A DNA stretch of 64,000 nt from Verrucomicrobiota bacterium (GTDB lineage Bacteria > Verrucomicrobiota > Verrucomicrobiia > Opitutales > Opitutaceae). Both the position numbers and the translations under genes were made by a program. Shown one piece after another: positions 53,641-61,908 of the stretch; the stretch's first letter is position 1, and the number at the start of each line of letters is the position of its first letter. The stretch spans positions 30,037 to 94,036 of the forward strand of contig JAEKKV010000021.1 in the NCBI GenBank assembly GCA_019510185.1, read 5' to 3'. A model generated the notes under the pieces. It saw only the letters and a list, made by a program, of their open reading frames with translations. It searched no databases and was not told where the DNA came from.

Positions 53641-54034
53641 GGAAACTCCTTCGTAAATCAGGGTTTTAAGCCAAAAACTTATTCACAGTTCCATGCGCCC
53701 GGCCGGAGCTAAAATCAGGGCCGGTGCCGGCACACGAAGGGTCCCATGGCAGATGCCTGCCACATGGGGACATAACGGAAATGCCCGAATCTGGACGGGT
53801 TCGGTAAGATCTGTCTCACCGCCAATGGCCTACACTAGGGCCAGGACCTTGGACGCCCTAGCCGGTTATCTGGCCCAAGGCGCATCCGTCCCCCAAAGGG
53901 CAATCGGCAGGCGAACTAATCAGGCCGCTCGGAAAGCCCCAAAAGCTTTTCAGGCGATGCCTCTAAATCAGCCGGGCACCGAGGCCGCCGGTAGCTCACG
54001 CCAACCGGCCGGCCGATTCCGATCACAGGCAGCT
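53641..54034. other. Hairpin-rich gene-free stretch upstream of mraZ
   Basis: About 390 bases without a convincing protein frame. Several stems are visible: CTAGGGC/GCCCTAG (53835-53841 with 53855-53861), a larger one around GTCCCATGGCA...TGCCACATGGG (53731-53760), and GC-rich palindromes near 53690-53720 and 53995-54015. It could hold a structured RNA, the 3' end signals of the glycosidase operon, or both. Consensus boxes of RNase P RNA, tmRNA and SRP RNA were looked for and not seen. Confidence 0.3.
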
Positions 54035-55423
54035 TCAATACACGCGAAATTCCCACAGGCCCGGCTCGCCTTCGAGGATCGTGAGCCGCAGGTAACGGAC
54101 GTGCGCCGGTTTTTGATCCACGTGCGGGGAACGCCGCACCACGTCCGTGTGACCGCCGTAGGGAGTCCAGGTCTTGCCATCGAGGGAGGCCTCGAGCTTG
54201 TAGGCGTGACCGGCGGCCGGCTTCACGAAATAGGCTTCGGTGCCGACGATGTCACGCGCCGTGCCGAGGTCGAGCTGCCACCAGGGCGTCGCGTCGCCAA
54301 CGGCGGCCATCCAGCGGCTGCCATTGGAATCGTCGATCGCGAGATTGGGGGCGAAGGTCTCGGTGCGATCGGGCGCCTGGGCTGTGACGAGCTTGACCTT
54401 AAACTCCGGACGGACGGAGGACGCCGTGGCGGTGCCGGCGAGCGCGAGGTTGGGACGACGCGCGGAGCCCGGGCGAAGTGCGCCAACGCCTTGATTGGTC
54501 AACGTGATCAGTTTGATCGTGCCGTCCGCATTGAACGTCATTTTCTGGGCGAAGGTCTGGCGGTTGGTGCTGCCGCGCCCGTATTCGAGGTGGATGAAAT
54601 ACCAGTCATCCGTGCCGGCCGGGTTCAGGAAGCAGCCGTGACCGGGGCCGTAAAGACCGACCGAGGCGTCGGTCTTGGCGATGATTTTCTCCGCCGGCTG
54701 TACCCAAGGGCCCAGTACAGACGTACGGCTCATCATGTAGGCGTAGACATAGCTTTCACCTCCGCCCAGGGTGTAGAGGTAGTAATAGATTCCCTTGCGT
54801 TTAAAGAATGCGGGGCCTTCGGAGTAAGCGGTTTCTCCTGTGTTCAAGGTGACGACCGGGCCTTCGGGGCCGGACAGGTCGGGCTTGAGCTTCACCACGC
54901 GCCGGCGGGAATAAAACAGGTAGTATTGGCCGTCGTCGTCGTGGAAAATTTCGGCGTCGATCGCGGACTTTTGATCGATGGGAAAGGGCTTCCAACCCGA
55001 GCCAGGGAAGTAGTCCTTGCCGTCCAGCGTGTGAAAGGGGCCGGTCAGGCTATCGGAAACGGCGGCGGTGATTTTGCCGTCCAGCGTCGGAAAAAGGTAG
55101 TAGCGGCCGGCGTGCTTCACCGGAGCGCTGGGCGCCCAATATTTGACGTTGAAGTTGTCGGGGAAGATCGAGCCTTCGAAGCTCCAGTTGACGAAGTCGC
55201 GGGACTTCCAGACCACGGGCGTGCCCGAGGTTTCGAGGTGCCTCCCCCACCCGTCCGTCGTCGCGTAAAAATAAAAGACGCCGTCGACGTCAACGATGCT
55301 GGCGTCGGCCACCATGTCGGGGATGAGTGGACGCCCGAAAGGATGCGGCGTGGTCGTGGCAAGGGACGAGGCGCAGGAGGCCAGAAGGCCGGTGGCAAAA
55401 AGAAAAGGCAGGCGGAGGGACAT
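54035..55423 (-). CDS. GH43-like secreted glycosidase with C-terminal discoidin-like module
   Basis: 462 aa from the ATG at 55423. Signal peptide with FATGLLASCASS, so a lipoprotein form is possible. The five-bladed GH43 propeller is suggested by PLIPDMVADASIVDVDGVFY (Asp general base), KSAIDAEIFHDDDGQYYLFY (Asp) and AYSEGPAFFKRKGIYYYLYT (acid Glu). After about residue 320 an F5/8 type C-like domain follows (NLAIDDSNGSRWMAAVGDAT, PWWQLDLGTARDIVGTEAYF, RYLRLTI). Likely an arabinofuranosidase or xylosidase. Five bases separate it from the upstream GH43 gene. Confidence 0.88.
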   Translation of the reverse strand: MSLRLPFLFATGLLASCASSLATTTPHPFGRPLIPDMVADASIVDVDGVFYFYATTDGWGRHLETSGTPVVWKSRDFVNWSFEGSIFPDNFNVKYWAPSAPVKHAGRYYLFPTLDGKITAAVSDSLTGPFHTLDGKDYFPGSGWKPFPIDQKSAIDAEIFHDDDGQYYLFYSRRRVVKLKPDLSGPEGPVVTLNTGETAYSEGPAFFKRKGIYYYLYTLGGGESYVYAYMMSRTSVLGPWVQPAEKIIAKTDASVGLYGPGHGCFLNPAGTDDWYFIHLEYGRGSTNRQTFAQKMTFNADGTIKLITLTNQGVGALRPGSARRPNLALAGTATASSVRPEFKVKLVTAQAPDRTETFAPNLAIDDSNGSRWMAAVGDATPWWQLDLGTARDIVGTEAYFVKPAAGHAYKLEASLDGKTWTPYGGHTDVVRRSPHVDQKPAHVRYLRLTILEGEPGLWEFRVY

Positions 55424-55428
55424 CGGAT

Positions 55429-57066
55429 TTAGCGCGTGAGGGATGAGTCGTAGCGATAGGTGAAGGATCCAAAATCGGCCTGCCCCCCCTCGCCTGCATT
55501 GTTGTAGGAAAACAGGCCGATACGTTCGCCGCGGTAGTCGGCCCAGCCGAATGAATAGGGTTCGCCGAGCGACGTGAAGGTCTTGCCGTCGGTGCTGTAG
55601 GCGAACCGGCAGCGGCCGTCCAAGTCCCACTCGGAGCGCAGCCACAGCGGCTTGGCCGCGACTGCCGACCCGTGCAGGATCGTCTGATTGCGCGCGGCCT
55701 CGACGACGAGCCCTCCTTGCTCGCGGCGCACCGCGATCGTGGCGTAGTTGCGATCATACAGGCAGAGGCCGGCGACCTGGCCGGCGGCCATGCCGGAGGG
55801 GTCGAGTTCGACCGTAACCACATTGTGGCGGGCGCGCATGACACGCTGCGTGAGGGTGTTTCCGGCGGTTTTAAGGTCGTCGGGGCGCAGGGGCTTCCAC
55901 GCGTGCAAGCGCAGCCAACCGGGGCGCTCGGAGAGCGACCATTTGTCGGCGCGTGGCTGGTAGTTCCACTCCCACTGGACGCCGAGCCGGGAGCCGGAAA
56001 AATCATCGTCAGTTTGCGGAACGAGCAGCGGACCGCTGGGGACGGGTTTGGGCGCGCTCCACACCATCGTGCCGATGCCGTCAGCGCCGACTTTGCCAAG
56101 CACCGGCCATCCGTCCTTCCATGTTACGGGAAGCAGGCTGGCGGGGCGACCTTCCCAGTCGCCGTGGCCGTGGTGCGTCATAAAATACCAGTCACCCTTT
56201 TCCGTCTGCACGATGCCGCCTTGATTTGGCTCGTTCACGGCGGTTTGCGCGTGGCTGAGTTTTCGTTTTTCAGTGTAGGGGCCGGTGATGTTCTTGGAGC
56301 GCTGCATCATGACGCAGCGTCCATCGCGACCGGATTCACTATAAAAATGATAATAGAGGCCGTTGATCTTGTAGAGCTTGTTGGCCTCGCGTCCGGCGCC
56401 TTCGTTGATGAGGACGCGGGATTCGGGGATGAGGTCGCGTCCGTCGGGCGTGAGTTTATAGAGCCAGGTTTTGTAGCCGCCTTTGAAATGTGTGCCAACG
56501 AAGTAGCCCTGGCCGTCGTCGTCCCAAAAAGAGCAGCAATCGTCCCAGCCGCCCTCGTTGGTCATCCGGTGAAGCGGCTCCCAAGGTCCGGCCGGGTTGG
56601 TAGCCGTAGTCATAAAATAGCCTTCCTCCGGAGTGCCAAAGTAGACCCAAAATTTTCCATTATGGTGTCGGATAGACCCGGCCCAGACGCCGCGACCGTA
56701 GCGGTTCATGCGGTTCCAGTTGAGTTCGGGGCCGATCTCGGTGACGTCGTTGATCGCGTGACCGATGAAGGTCCAGTTGACGAGATCCTTCGAGTGCAGG
56801 ATCACCATGCCCGGTGAATACTGGAAGGTGGACGAGATGGCGTAGTAGTCCGAACCAACGCGGGTGCAATCGAGGTCGCTGTAGTCCCCCGGCAGGACGG
56901 GATTGCGATACGTGCCGTCCTTCTGATCGCCCCACAAGGGCCAGTCGCCCCATTTCGTCGGGGCACTCTGAGCCGACAGCGTGGACGTCGCAATGGACAG
57001 GGTGGCAAGCAGAGCTCCCCCAAAAATGAGGTGGCGAATTCGACGCGGGGCGAAGCAGTGATTCAT
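55429..57066 (-). CDS. GH43 beta-xylosidase/arabinofuranosidase-type enzyme
   Basis: 545 aa. Signal peptide ends near TSTLSAQ. GH43 propeller: TYRNPVLPGDYSDLDCTRVG (Asp base), GGWDDCCSFWDDDGQGYFVG and GREANKLYKINGLYYHFYSE (acid Glu). From about residue 345 a beta-sandwich like the GH43 C-terminal domain follows (DDDFSGSRLGVQWEWNYQP, LCLYDRNYATIAVRR, RFAYSTDGKTFTSLGEPYSF). Probably removes xylose or arabinose from hemicellulose chains. 31 bases from the GH51 gene. Confidence 0.91.
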   Translation of the reverse strand: MNHCFAPRRIRHLIFGGALLATLSIATSTLSAQSAPTKWGDWPLWGDQKDGTYRNPVLPGDYSDLDCTRVGSDYYAISSTFQYSPGMVILHSKDLVNWTFIGHAINDVTEIGPELNWNRMNRYGRGVWAGSIRHHNGKFWVYFGTPEEGYFMTTATNPAGPWEPLHRMTNEGGWDDCCSFWDDDGQGYFVGTHFKGGYKTWLYKLTPDGRDLIPESRVLINEGAGREANKLYKINGLYYHFYSESGRDGRCVMMQRSKNITGPYTEKRKLSHAQTAVNEPNQGGIVQTEKGDWYFMTHHGHGDWEGRPASLLPVTWKDGWPVLGKVGADGIGTMVWSAPKPVPSGPLLVPQTDDDFSGSRLGVQWEWNYQPRADKWSLSERPGWLRLHAWKPLRPDDLKTAGNTLTQRVMRARHNVVTVELDPSGMAAGQVAGLCLYDRNYATIAVRREQGGLVVEAARNQTILHGSAVAAKPLWLRSEWDLDGRCRFAYSTDGKTFTSLGEPYSFGWADYRGERIGLFSYNNAGEGGQADFGSFTYRYDSSLTR

Positions 57067-57097
57067 AGGAAAAAACAGCCAGGAAGTTTCATCGGGT

Positions 57098-59077
57098 TCA
57101 GCGGGATTTGAGGCAAATCACGGTCAGCGAATTTGCAGGCGCCTCGTAATCGAAGGTCGGTGCGACGGTCATGGTCGAGGACTGCGGTTGGACGACGCGT
57201 TCATTGGTCTCCATCGCGTTGGGGTAGGCCAGCACGGTTTTGAAGGCGGCGGCGGGGATTTTTTTCGCGCCGGCGAGTTCGATGCGCAGGGGCTTGGCGA
57301 CGTTGGCGCCGTTGACGAGCTTGAGGATGAGGTCGCCCGTCTTGCTGTCGCGCACGGTAGAAGCGGCGACGGTGACGGGCGTGGCCGCATGGCCGACCGT
57401 GGTCGTCAGGTAGGTATCGCCGCTGTTAACGCTGAACAACTGTTGCACGTGGTAGTTGATGGTTGGGAAGACCTCGGTGTTGCTGAAAAAGATGAGATTG
57501 GGGTTCCAGTCGGTGTGGTTGCGCTTGGCGAGGAGCGGCGCGTAGGAAGCGAAGTGCACGATGTCCGCGTTACGCTCGAGGCTGGTGAGGTAGGCGGCTT
57601 CGGCGATCGCGGACCGCAACGTGCTGAGGCGCTTGTCGTCGTGGGCGGCCCATTCACCCAGGTAAACTTGCGACTTGGAGCGATCGTAGGCGTCGTAGCG
57701 TTGGAGATTGTTCCAGAACCACTGGGGGGACTTGTAACAGTGTTCGTCGACCATGGGGACGTGGAGTTCGTTGGCGAATTTCCAGCCTTTTTCGTAATCC
57801 TCGCCCTCGGGGTTGGGACCGACGGTGCCGATGACGGTGATCTCGGGGTGCTTCGCCTTCACAGCATCGTAGATCATACGGAAACGTTCTTCGAAGACAG
57901 GACTGATTTTGTCTTCGTTGCCGACGCCGAGGTATTGGAGTCCGAAGGGCTCGGGATGTCCGGCGGCGGCGCGCTTGGCGCCCCACGTGGAGGTGACGGG
58001 GCCGTTGGCGTACTCAATGAGATCGAGCACTTCCTGGACGTAAGCGGGCATCTTCTCCATGGGCAGGCCGAGCTGGCCGATGCCGTATTTGTGGGTGACG
58101 AGATAATTGGAGTTTTGGCAGCACACGCCGGCGGCGACGACGGGCAGCGGCTTGGCGCCGATGTCTTCGCAGAACTGGAAATATTCGAAGTAACCAAGGC
58201 CGACGCTTTGGTGGTAGTGCCAGATGTTGGACTGGCCTTTGCGCTGCTCGACGGGACCAATGGTGTCCTTCCAGTGGTAAATGTTGTCGAGCCCGTCGCC
58301 ATGGACCAGACAGCCGCCGGGAAAGCGCATGAACTTCGGCTTCAAGTCGGCGATGACCTGGGCGAGGTCGGGGCGGAGACCATTGGGGTGGTTGTGGAAG
58401 GTTTTCTCCGGAAAGAGAGAGACCATGTCGAGGGCGAGCTTGCCCGGGCCGGTGGCGAGCACGACCAGGCGGGCGTCGACGTCGGTGGCGGAGGGCACAA
58501 GGATGGCGGACGCTTTTTTCCAGTCGGCGGACGGCACCGGCAGGCGTGCTTCCGCGAGGAGCGCTCCGGTCTTGGTTTCGAGACGGACCGTGAGCGGGGC
58601 GGCCGAGCCGGTGAGTTGGCGGGCGAAGAGCGAGAGATTGTAGCGATCACCGGCTTTTACCGCGATGCCGTCGAAGCCTTCGTTTTGCAGGCCGACACTG
58701 GCGCTCGAGCCGGAGCCGGCTTTGGCCACGGTGAGCACGGCGTAGCTGGAGTTGATTGTGTTGAGCGGGTCAGCGGTTTCAATCGTGACCGAGCCTTCGC
58801 CGCCGTCGCGTTGAACGAGCTGCCAGGCGGTGAGCGAGGTCCAGCCGTTGTGGTCGGCGGCGGAATAATCGAACGAGCGATTCTGGATCAACTCGGCGTA
58901 AAGCCCGCCATCGGCGGCGTGGCTGAGATCCTCAAAGAAGATGCCTACGAGGTCGGGGCTGATAGCCTTCCCCACGGCGCCGGCTTGCACGGTCACCGTG
59001 GTGGGCTGCGCGTGGAGACACGGGAGCAGCAGTGAAAATACCGAGGTAGCCAGGAGAGTCTGACGAAGGGAGAACAT
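57098..59077 (-). CDS. GH51 alpha-L-arabinofuranosidase
   Basis: 659 aa. Signal peptide ending LHAQ. N-terminal PDLVGIFFEDLSHAADGGLY is the GH51 opening; a CBM4/9-like beta insert follows (about 70-220). Catalytic barrel with MRFPGGCLVHGDGLDNIY, acid/base E in LGVGNEDKIS (about 388), and nucleophile E in QVYLGEWAAHDD (about 475). C-terminal beta-sandwich. It frees arabinose from arabinoxylan or arabinan. 22 bases from the GH97 gene. Confidence 0.94.
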   Translation of the reverse strand: MFSLRQTLLATSVFSLLLPCLHAQPTTVTVQAGAVGKAISPDLVGIFFEDLSHAADGGLYAELIQNRSFDYSAADHNGWTSLTAWQLVQRDGGEGSVTIETADPLNTINSSYAVLTVAKAGSGSSASVGLQNEGFDGIAVKAGDRYNLSLFARQLTGSAAPLTVRLETKTGALLAEARLPVPSADWKKASAILVPSATDVDARLVVLATGPGKLALDMVSLFPEKTFHNHPNGLRPDLAQVIADLKPKFMRFPGGCLVHGDGLDNIYHWKDTIGPVEQRKGQSNIWHYHQSVGLGYFEYFQFCEDIGAKPLPVVAAGVCCQNSNYLVTHKYGIGQLGLPMEKMPAYVQEVLDLIEYANGPVTSTWGAKRAAAGHPEPFGLQYLGVGNEDKISPVFEERFRMIYDAVKAKHPEITVIGTVGPNPEGEDYEKGWKFANELHVPMVDEHCYKSPQWFWNNLQRYDAYDRSKSQVYLGEWAAHDDKRLSTLRSAIAEAAYLTSLERNADIVHFASYAPLLAKRNHTDWNPNLIFFSNTEVFPTINYHVQQLFSVNSGDTYLTTTVGHAATPVTVAASTVRDSKTGDLILKLVNGANVAKPLRIELAGAKKIPAAAFKTVLAYPNAMETNERVVQPQSSTMTVAPTFDYEAPANSLTVICLKSR

Positions 59078-59099
59078 TGGATGGTGGCGTTACACGGGG

Positions 59100-60920
59100 T
59101 TATTTCACCAGCACACACGCGCCGCCACCAGGGGCGAGCTTGAGGTGCAGGGTGTCGGCAGAGGATACTTCGCGTGTCTCCGCCTGGTAATCCTCGGCGT
59201 GCGTGCTGTAGTCGGATTTCGGTCCGTCTTGGATGATGAGCGCCTCGTGTTTTCCGGCCGGCAGGAACGACAGCGGCACCGCGAGTTCGCGGGACGACTC
59301 GTTGGTGGCGGCGCCGATCAGCCAGGCGCCGTCCGCAGCCTGACGAGCCATCACGATGTACTCGCCGATTTCGCCGGCGAGCGTCTTGCTCTCGCGCCAC
59401 GGCATCTGCTCAGCGGCGATGAAGCGCAGCAACTCGGGGTGCTTCCGGTAGTATTCAGGAATGTCCGGAATGATGGTGGCTCCGGAGAACACGATGAGGG
59501 TGCGAGCGATCTCGCCGGTGAGCGTGGATGGAACGGGTACGCCGTGATCCACGCGGCCGGCTTGGGTGAGATCGGCCAAGCCATTGCTCATGTCGAGCGG
59601 ACCGGCGAGCATGTTGACGAAGACGGTGGTCACAAAAGTCTTCGGCATAAAAACCTTGTGGCCGTCGAGCTGGGACTCGCAGAACTCGCGCGTCACGGCA
59701 TTCGGCCAGGTGCGCATCTGGCCATAGGGGTGAACCGGACCGTCGTGGTAATCGCAGAACAATTTGTTCTTCGCGCAGAGTTCGGTGATCAGACGCGTAC
59801 GCCGGTTCTTCTCCTCCGGGGAACCGTTCATGAAACCGTATTTGACGCCCGCCGCGCCCCATTCGCCGTATTGTTTCAGTGTTTCCTCGAGGGAGAACTT
59901 CCGACCGCCCACGTCGTTCAGATAAAGCCAGACGCCCACCTTCTTCGTTTTGCCGTAGGCGATGATCTCTTTCACCTGATCCACCTTGCCGCCTTTGGTG
60001 GGGTCGGAGTTGTGGCCAAACTCCGGGCCATACCAATTCGCGTCCAGCACGAGGTAGGGGATGCGATTCTCGGCTGCGAAATCGACCATGCGTTTCCACG
60101 ACGGCAGGGACATCTCGTAACGGTAACCGTCCACCTTCGCCCCGTTGATGCGCCAGTCCCAGACGGCCACGCCGGGTTTGACCCAGGAGAAATCCATGCC
60201 GGCGGGCGGCGGCGGATTGAGCAGCTCGATGAGGTGGGAGTCGACCAACGCGCCAGGCGTGCGGCCGAACATGACAACGCGCCACGCGGCGGTGGGTTTG
60301 GAGGCGATGCGCAGCGAGGTTCCGCCTTGCTTGGCTTCCAAGAGCAACGGTTCGCCCTCGGAGAGATCGGCCTCGTGCAGGGCCAAGTAGCCGCGGTCCT
60401 CGGCCTTGATCGTCACCACGGGCCTGCGCTGGCCGTTCGCAAGGCTGAGTTTTTCCGGCCCGAGGTTGTGGTTCTCGCCATTGTAATACCAAGCGGTGTA
60501 GTCGCCCGCAAAGTTGAAGGCGGTGGCTTCGACTCCGGTCGGCTTGGGGCCGGGAAACACGTAGCGAAAGGCCACGCCTTCGTCATAGGCGCGGGCTTTG
60601 AGTTGGTAGCTGCCGAAATCGAGCGTGGCCTCGCGATAACGATCCGGCACCACCGAGCGTTTGCCCCAGACCGGCGTCCACACGGAGTTTTCCGCGCGAC
60701 GGGTCACGCCGGCAAAACGACCGCCGGCGAAGCCCACCGGCGAGGGCGAGATCAGCGGCTTGCCGTCAAGGGCCAGCGCCTGCGTCACCGCGCCGGTGGT
60801 GGCAACTTCAACGGTCAGCTTCAGATGGCCATCCGGGGACTCGACCGCAACGGTTTCGGCGAAAACGGCCGAACCGAAAACCAAGGCGGCAACGCCAAGA
60901 AGCAGGTATTTTAAGGGCAT
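59100..60920 (-). CDS. GH97 family glycosidase
   Basis: 606 aa from the ATG at 60920. Signal peptide ends GSAVFA. N-terminal beta-super-sandwich with VESPDGHLKLTVEV, KPLISPSPVGF; barrel with WKRMVDFAAENRIPYLVLDA, WYGPEF, GVKYGFMNGSPEE, FCDYHDGPVHPYGQMRTWPN, TREFCESQ; C-terminal beta domain. The family has inverting alpha-glucosidases and retaining alpha-galactosidases, and the branch is not decidable here. It is the first gene of the glycosidase run, with a 192-base upstream gap. Confidence 0.92.
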   Translation of the reverse strand: MPLKYLLLGVAALVFGSAVFAETVAVESPDGHLKLTVEVATTGAVTQALALDGKPLISPSPVGFAGGRFAGVTRRAENSVWTPVWGKRSVVPDRYREATLDFGSYQLKARAYDEGVAFRYVFPGPKPTGVEATAFNFAGDYTAWYYNGENHNLGPEKLSLANGQRRPVVTIKAEDRGYLALHEADLSEGEPLLLEAKQGGTSLRIASKPTAAWRVVMFGRTPGALVDSHLIELLNPPPPAGMDFSWVKPGVAVWDWRINGAKVDGYRYEMSLPSWKRMVDFAAENRIPYLVLDANWYGPEFGHNSDPTKGGKVDQVKEIIAYGKTKKVGVWLYLNDVGGRKFSLEETLKQYGEWGAAGVKYGFMNGSPEEKNRRTRLITELCAKNKLFCDYHDGPVHPYGQMRTWPNAVTREFCESQLDGHKVFMPKTFVTTVFVNMLAGPLDMSNGLADLTQAGRVDHGVPVPSTLTGEIARTLIVFSGATIIPDIPEYYRKHPELLRFIAAEQMPWRESKTLAGEIGEYIVMARQAADGAWLIGAATNESSRELAVPLSFLPAGKHEALIIQDGPKSDYSTHAEDYQAETREVSSADTLHLKLAPGGGACVLVK

Positions 60921-61011
60921 TCTTGAACTATTTTGGGAATAACGAGCGCCTTCAAGAACGAGATCACCCCGACGTAAAAAACGCCGAGGTGAGTGGAGAC
61001 GCGGACTAGCG

Positions 61012-61048
61012 GAGGTGTCCAGCATCATGGGGTACTTGCGGACACCTC
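61012..61048. promoter_or_regulatory. Inverted repeat upstream of the GH97 gene
   Basis: GAGGTGTCC and GGACACCTC are perfect 9-bp arms separated by 19 bases. They lie 92 bases before the GH97 start, in the only sizeable gap of the run. It could be an operator for a dimeric regulator or an RNA hairpin ending the upstream transcript. It has no T run. Confidence 0.4.
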
Positions 61049-61112
61049 GGCCGAGGTTGAATTTGGCAATGTATTCGCAGCCGGCGAGGAAACGGTTGCG
61101 GCTCGGCCGGGA

Positions 61113-61817
61113 TTATTTCGAATTTTGAGGAGTCTCGGTCTCTACCAACTCCGGGAGAGTGAAACTTTGCAGGGGGGACAGTGCAACCCTTCCGGCCGGG
61201 GTTTGGACTTTGAAGACCTCGGAATCGCTGGTGACGACGAAAATGGTCTGACGTATATTACTATCCGTAGCGAAAACATTGCCTCCCCCGCGCACCCACT
61301 GCCCCTGCTTTTGATAAGCCATCTGCACCACCACTTGAGGAGGCGCTAGCGGCATGATTTTTTGCTGATTGGGCGGAAGGACCGAGGTGTCTTCATTGCA
61401 TCGAATGGCGACCGCCATGGCGGTCGCATTATAAAGGCGGGTGGAACCGCGCGGCATCGTTTCCGGAGTATCGTCAAGCGCCTGCACTTTGGCGGTGCCA
61501 TCGGCTTGGGGACTGAACACCAACAAGACCCGGGAGGTTTTTTCCGGAAAGGTGACTTCAGCGATGTTTACTTTCTCCTTTTTACCCTCTTTTTCGACGG
61601 TGGTATAAAAGTCGATCGGCCCCATCCCGCTATAGTTTTTCACTTCCGAGCGACTAAAGGCGGGAATGGTGAGTTTTTCGGGCTTTGCGCCATTTTTATA
61701 TTCAACATCGGGCAACGACGCGCCCAAGGAAACGGCGGTAAATTTCACTCCTTCGGCGGAGAGCGTTACGGCCAAACCTCCCCAAAGCAGGCAGTGAATA
61801 AATAGGCAGAATTTCAT
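61113..61817 (-). CDS. Secreted protein of unknown function next to Verru_Chthon A-like gene
   Basis: 234 aa with a signal peptide (about 1-21, FIHCLLWGGLAVTLSA). The mature part looks all-beta (VKFTAVSLGASLPDVEYKNG, KVNIAEVTFPEKTSRVLLVF, NIRQTIFVVTSDSEVFKVQ), with no catalytic motif. GC is lower than in the glycosidase genes. It is 91 bases downstream of the large gene on the same strand and probably cotranscribed, so it may be a partner of that envelope protein. Confidence 0.7.
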   Translation of the reverse strand: MKFCLFIHCLLWGGLAVTLSAEGVKFTAVSLGASLPDVEYKNGAKPEKLTIPAFSRSEVKNYSGMGPIDFYTTVEKEGKKEKVNIAEVTFPEKTSRVLLVFSPQADGTAKVQALDDTPETMPRGSTRLYNATAMAVAIRCNEDTSVLPPNQQKIMPLAPPQVVVQMAYQKQGQWVRGGGNVFATDSNIRQTIFVVTSDSEVFKVQTPAGRVALSPLQSFTLPELVETETPQNSK

Positions 61818-61908
61818 AAAAAGGAGATCGAGTGAATTATACGATACGAGAAGAGTCGTATGAAGACTGTCCAGAACGGCAGTCCCGGCCCTGTATCAAA
61901 TCTCGTAA

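Noticed and set aside
53641..54034. RNase P RNA, tmRNA or SRP RNA in the gap before mraZ
   Set aside because: None of their conserved boxes could be found on either strand; only unspecific hairpins are visible.
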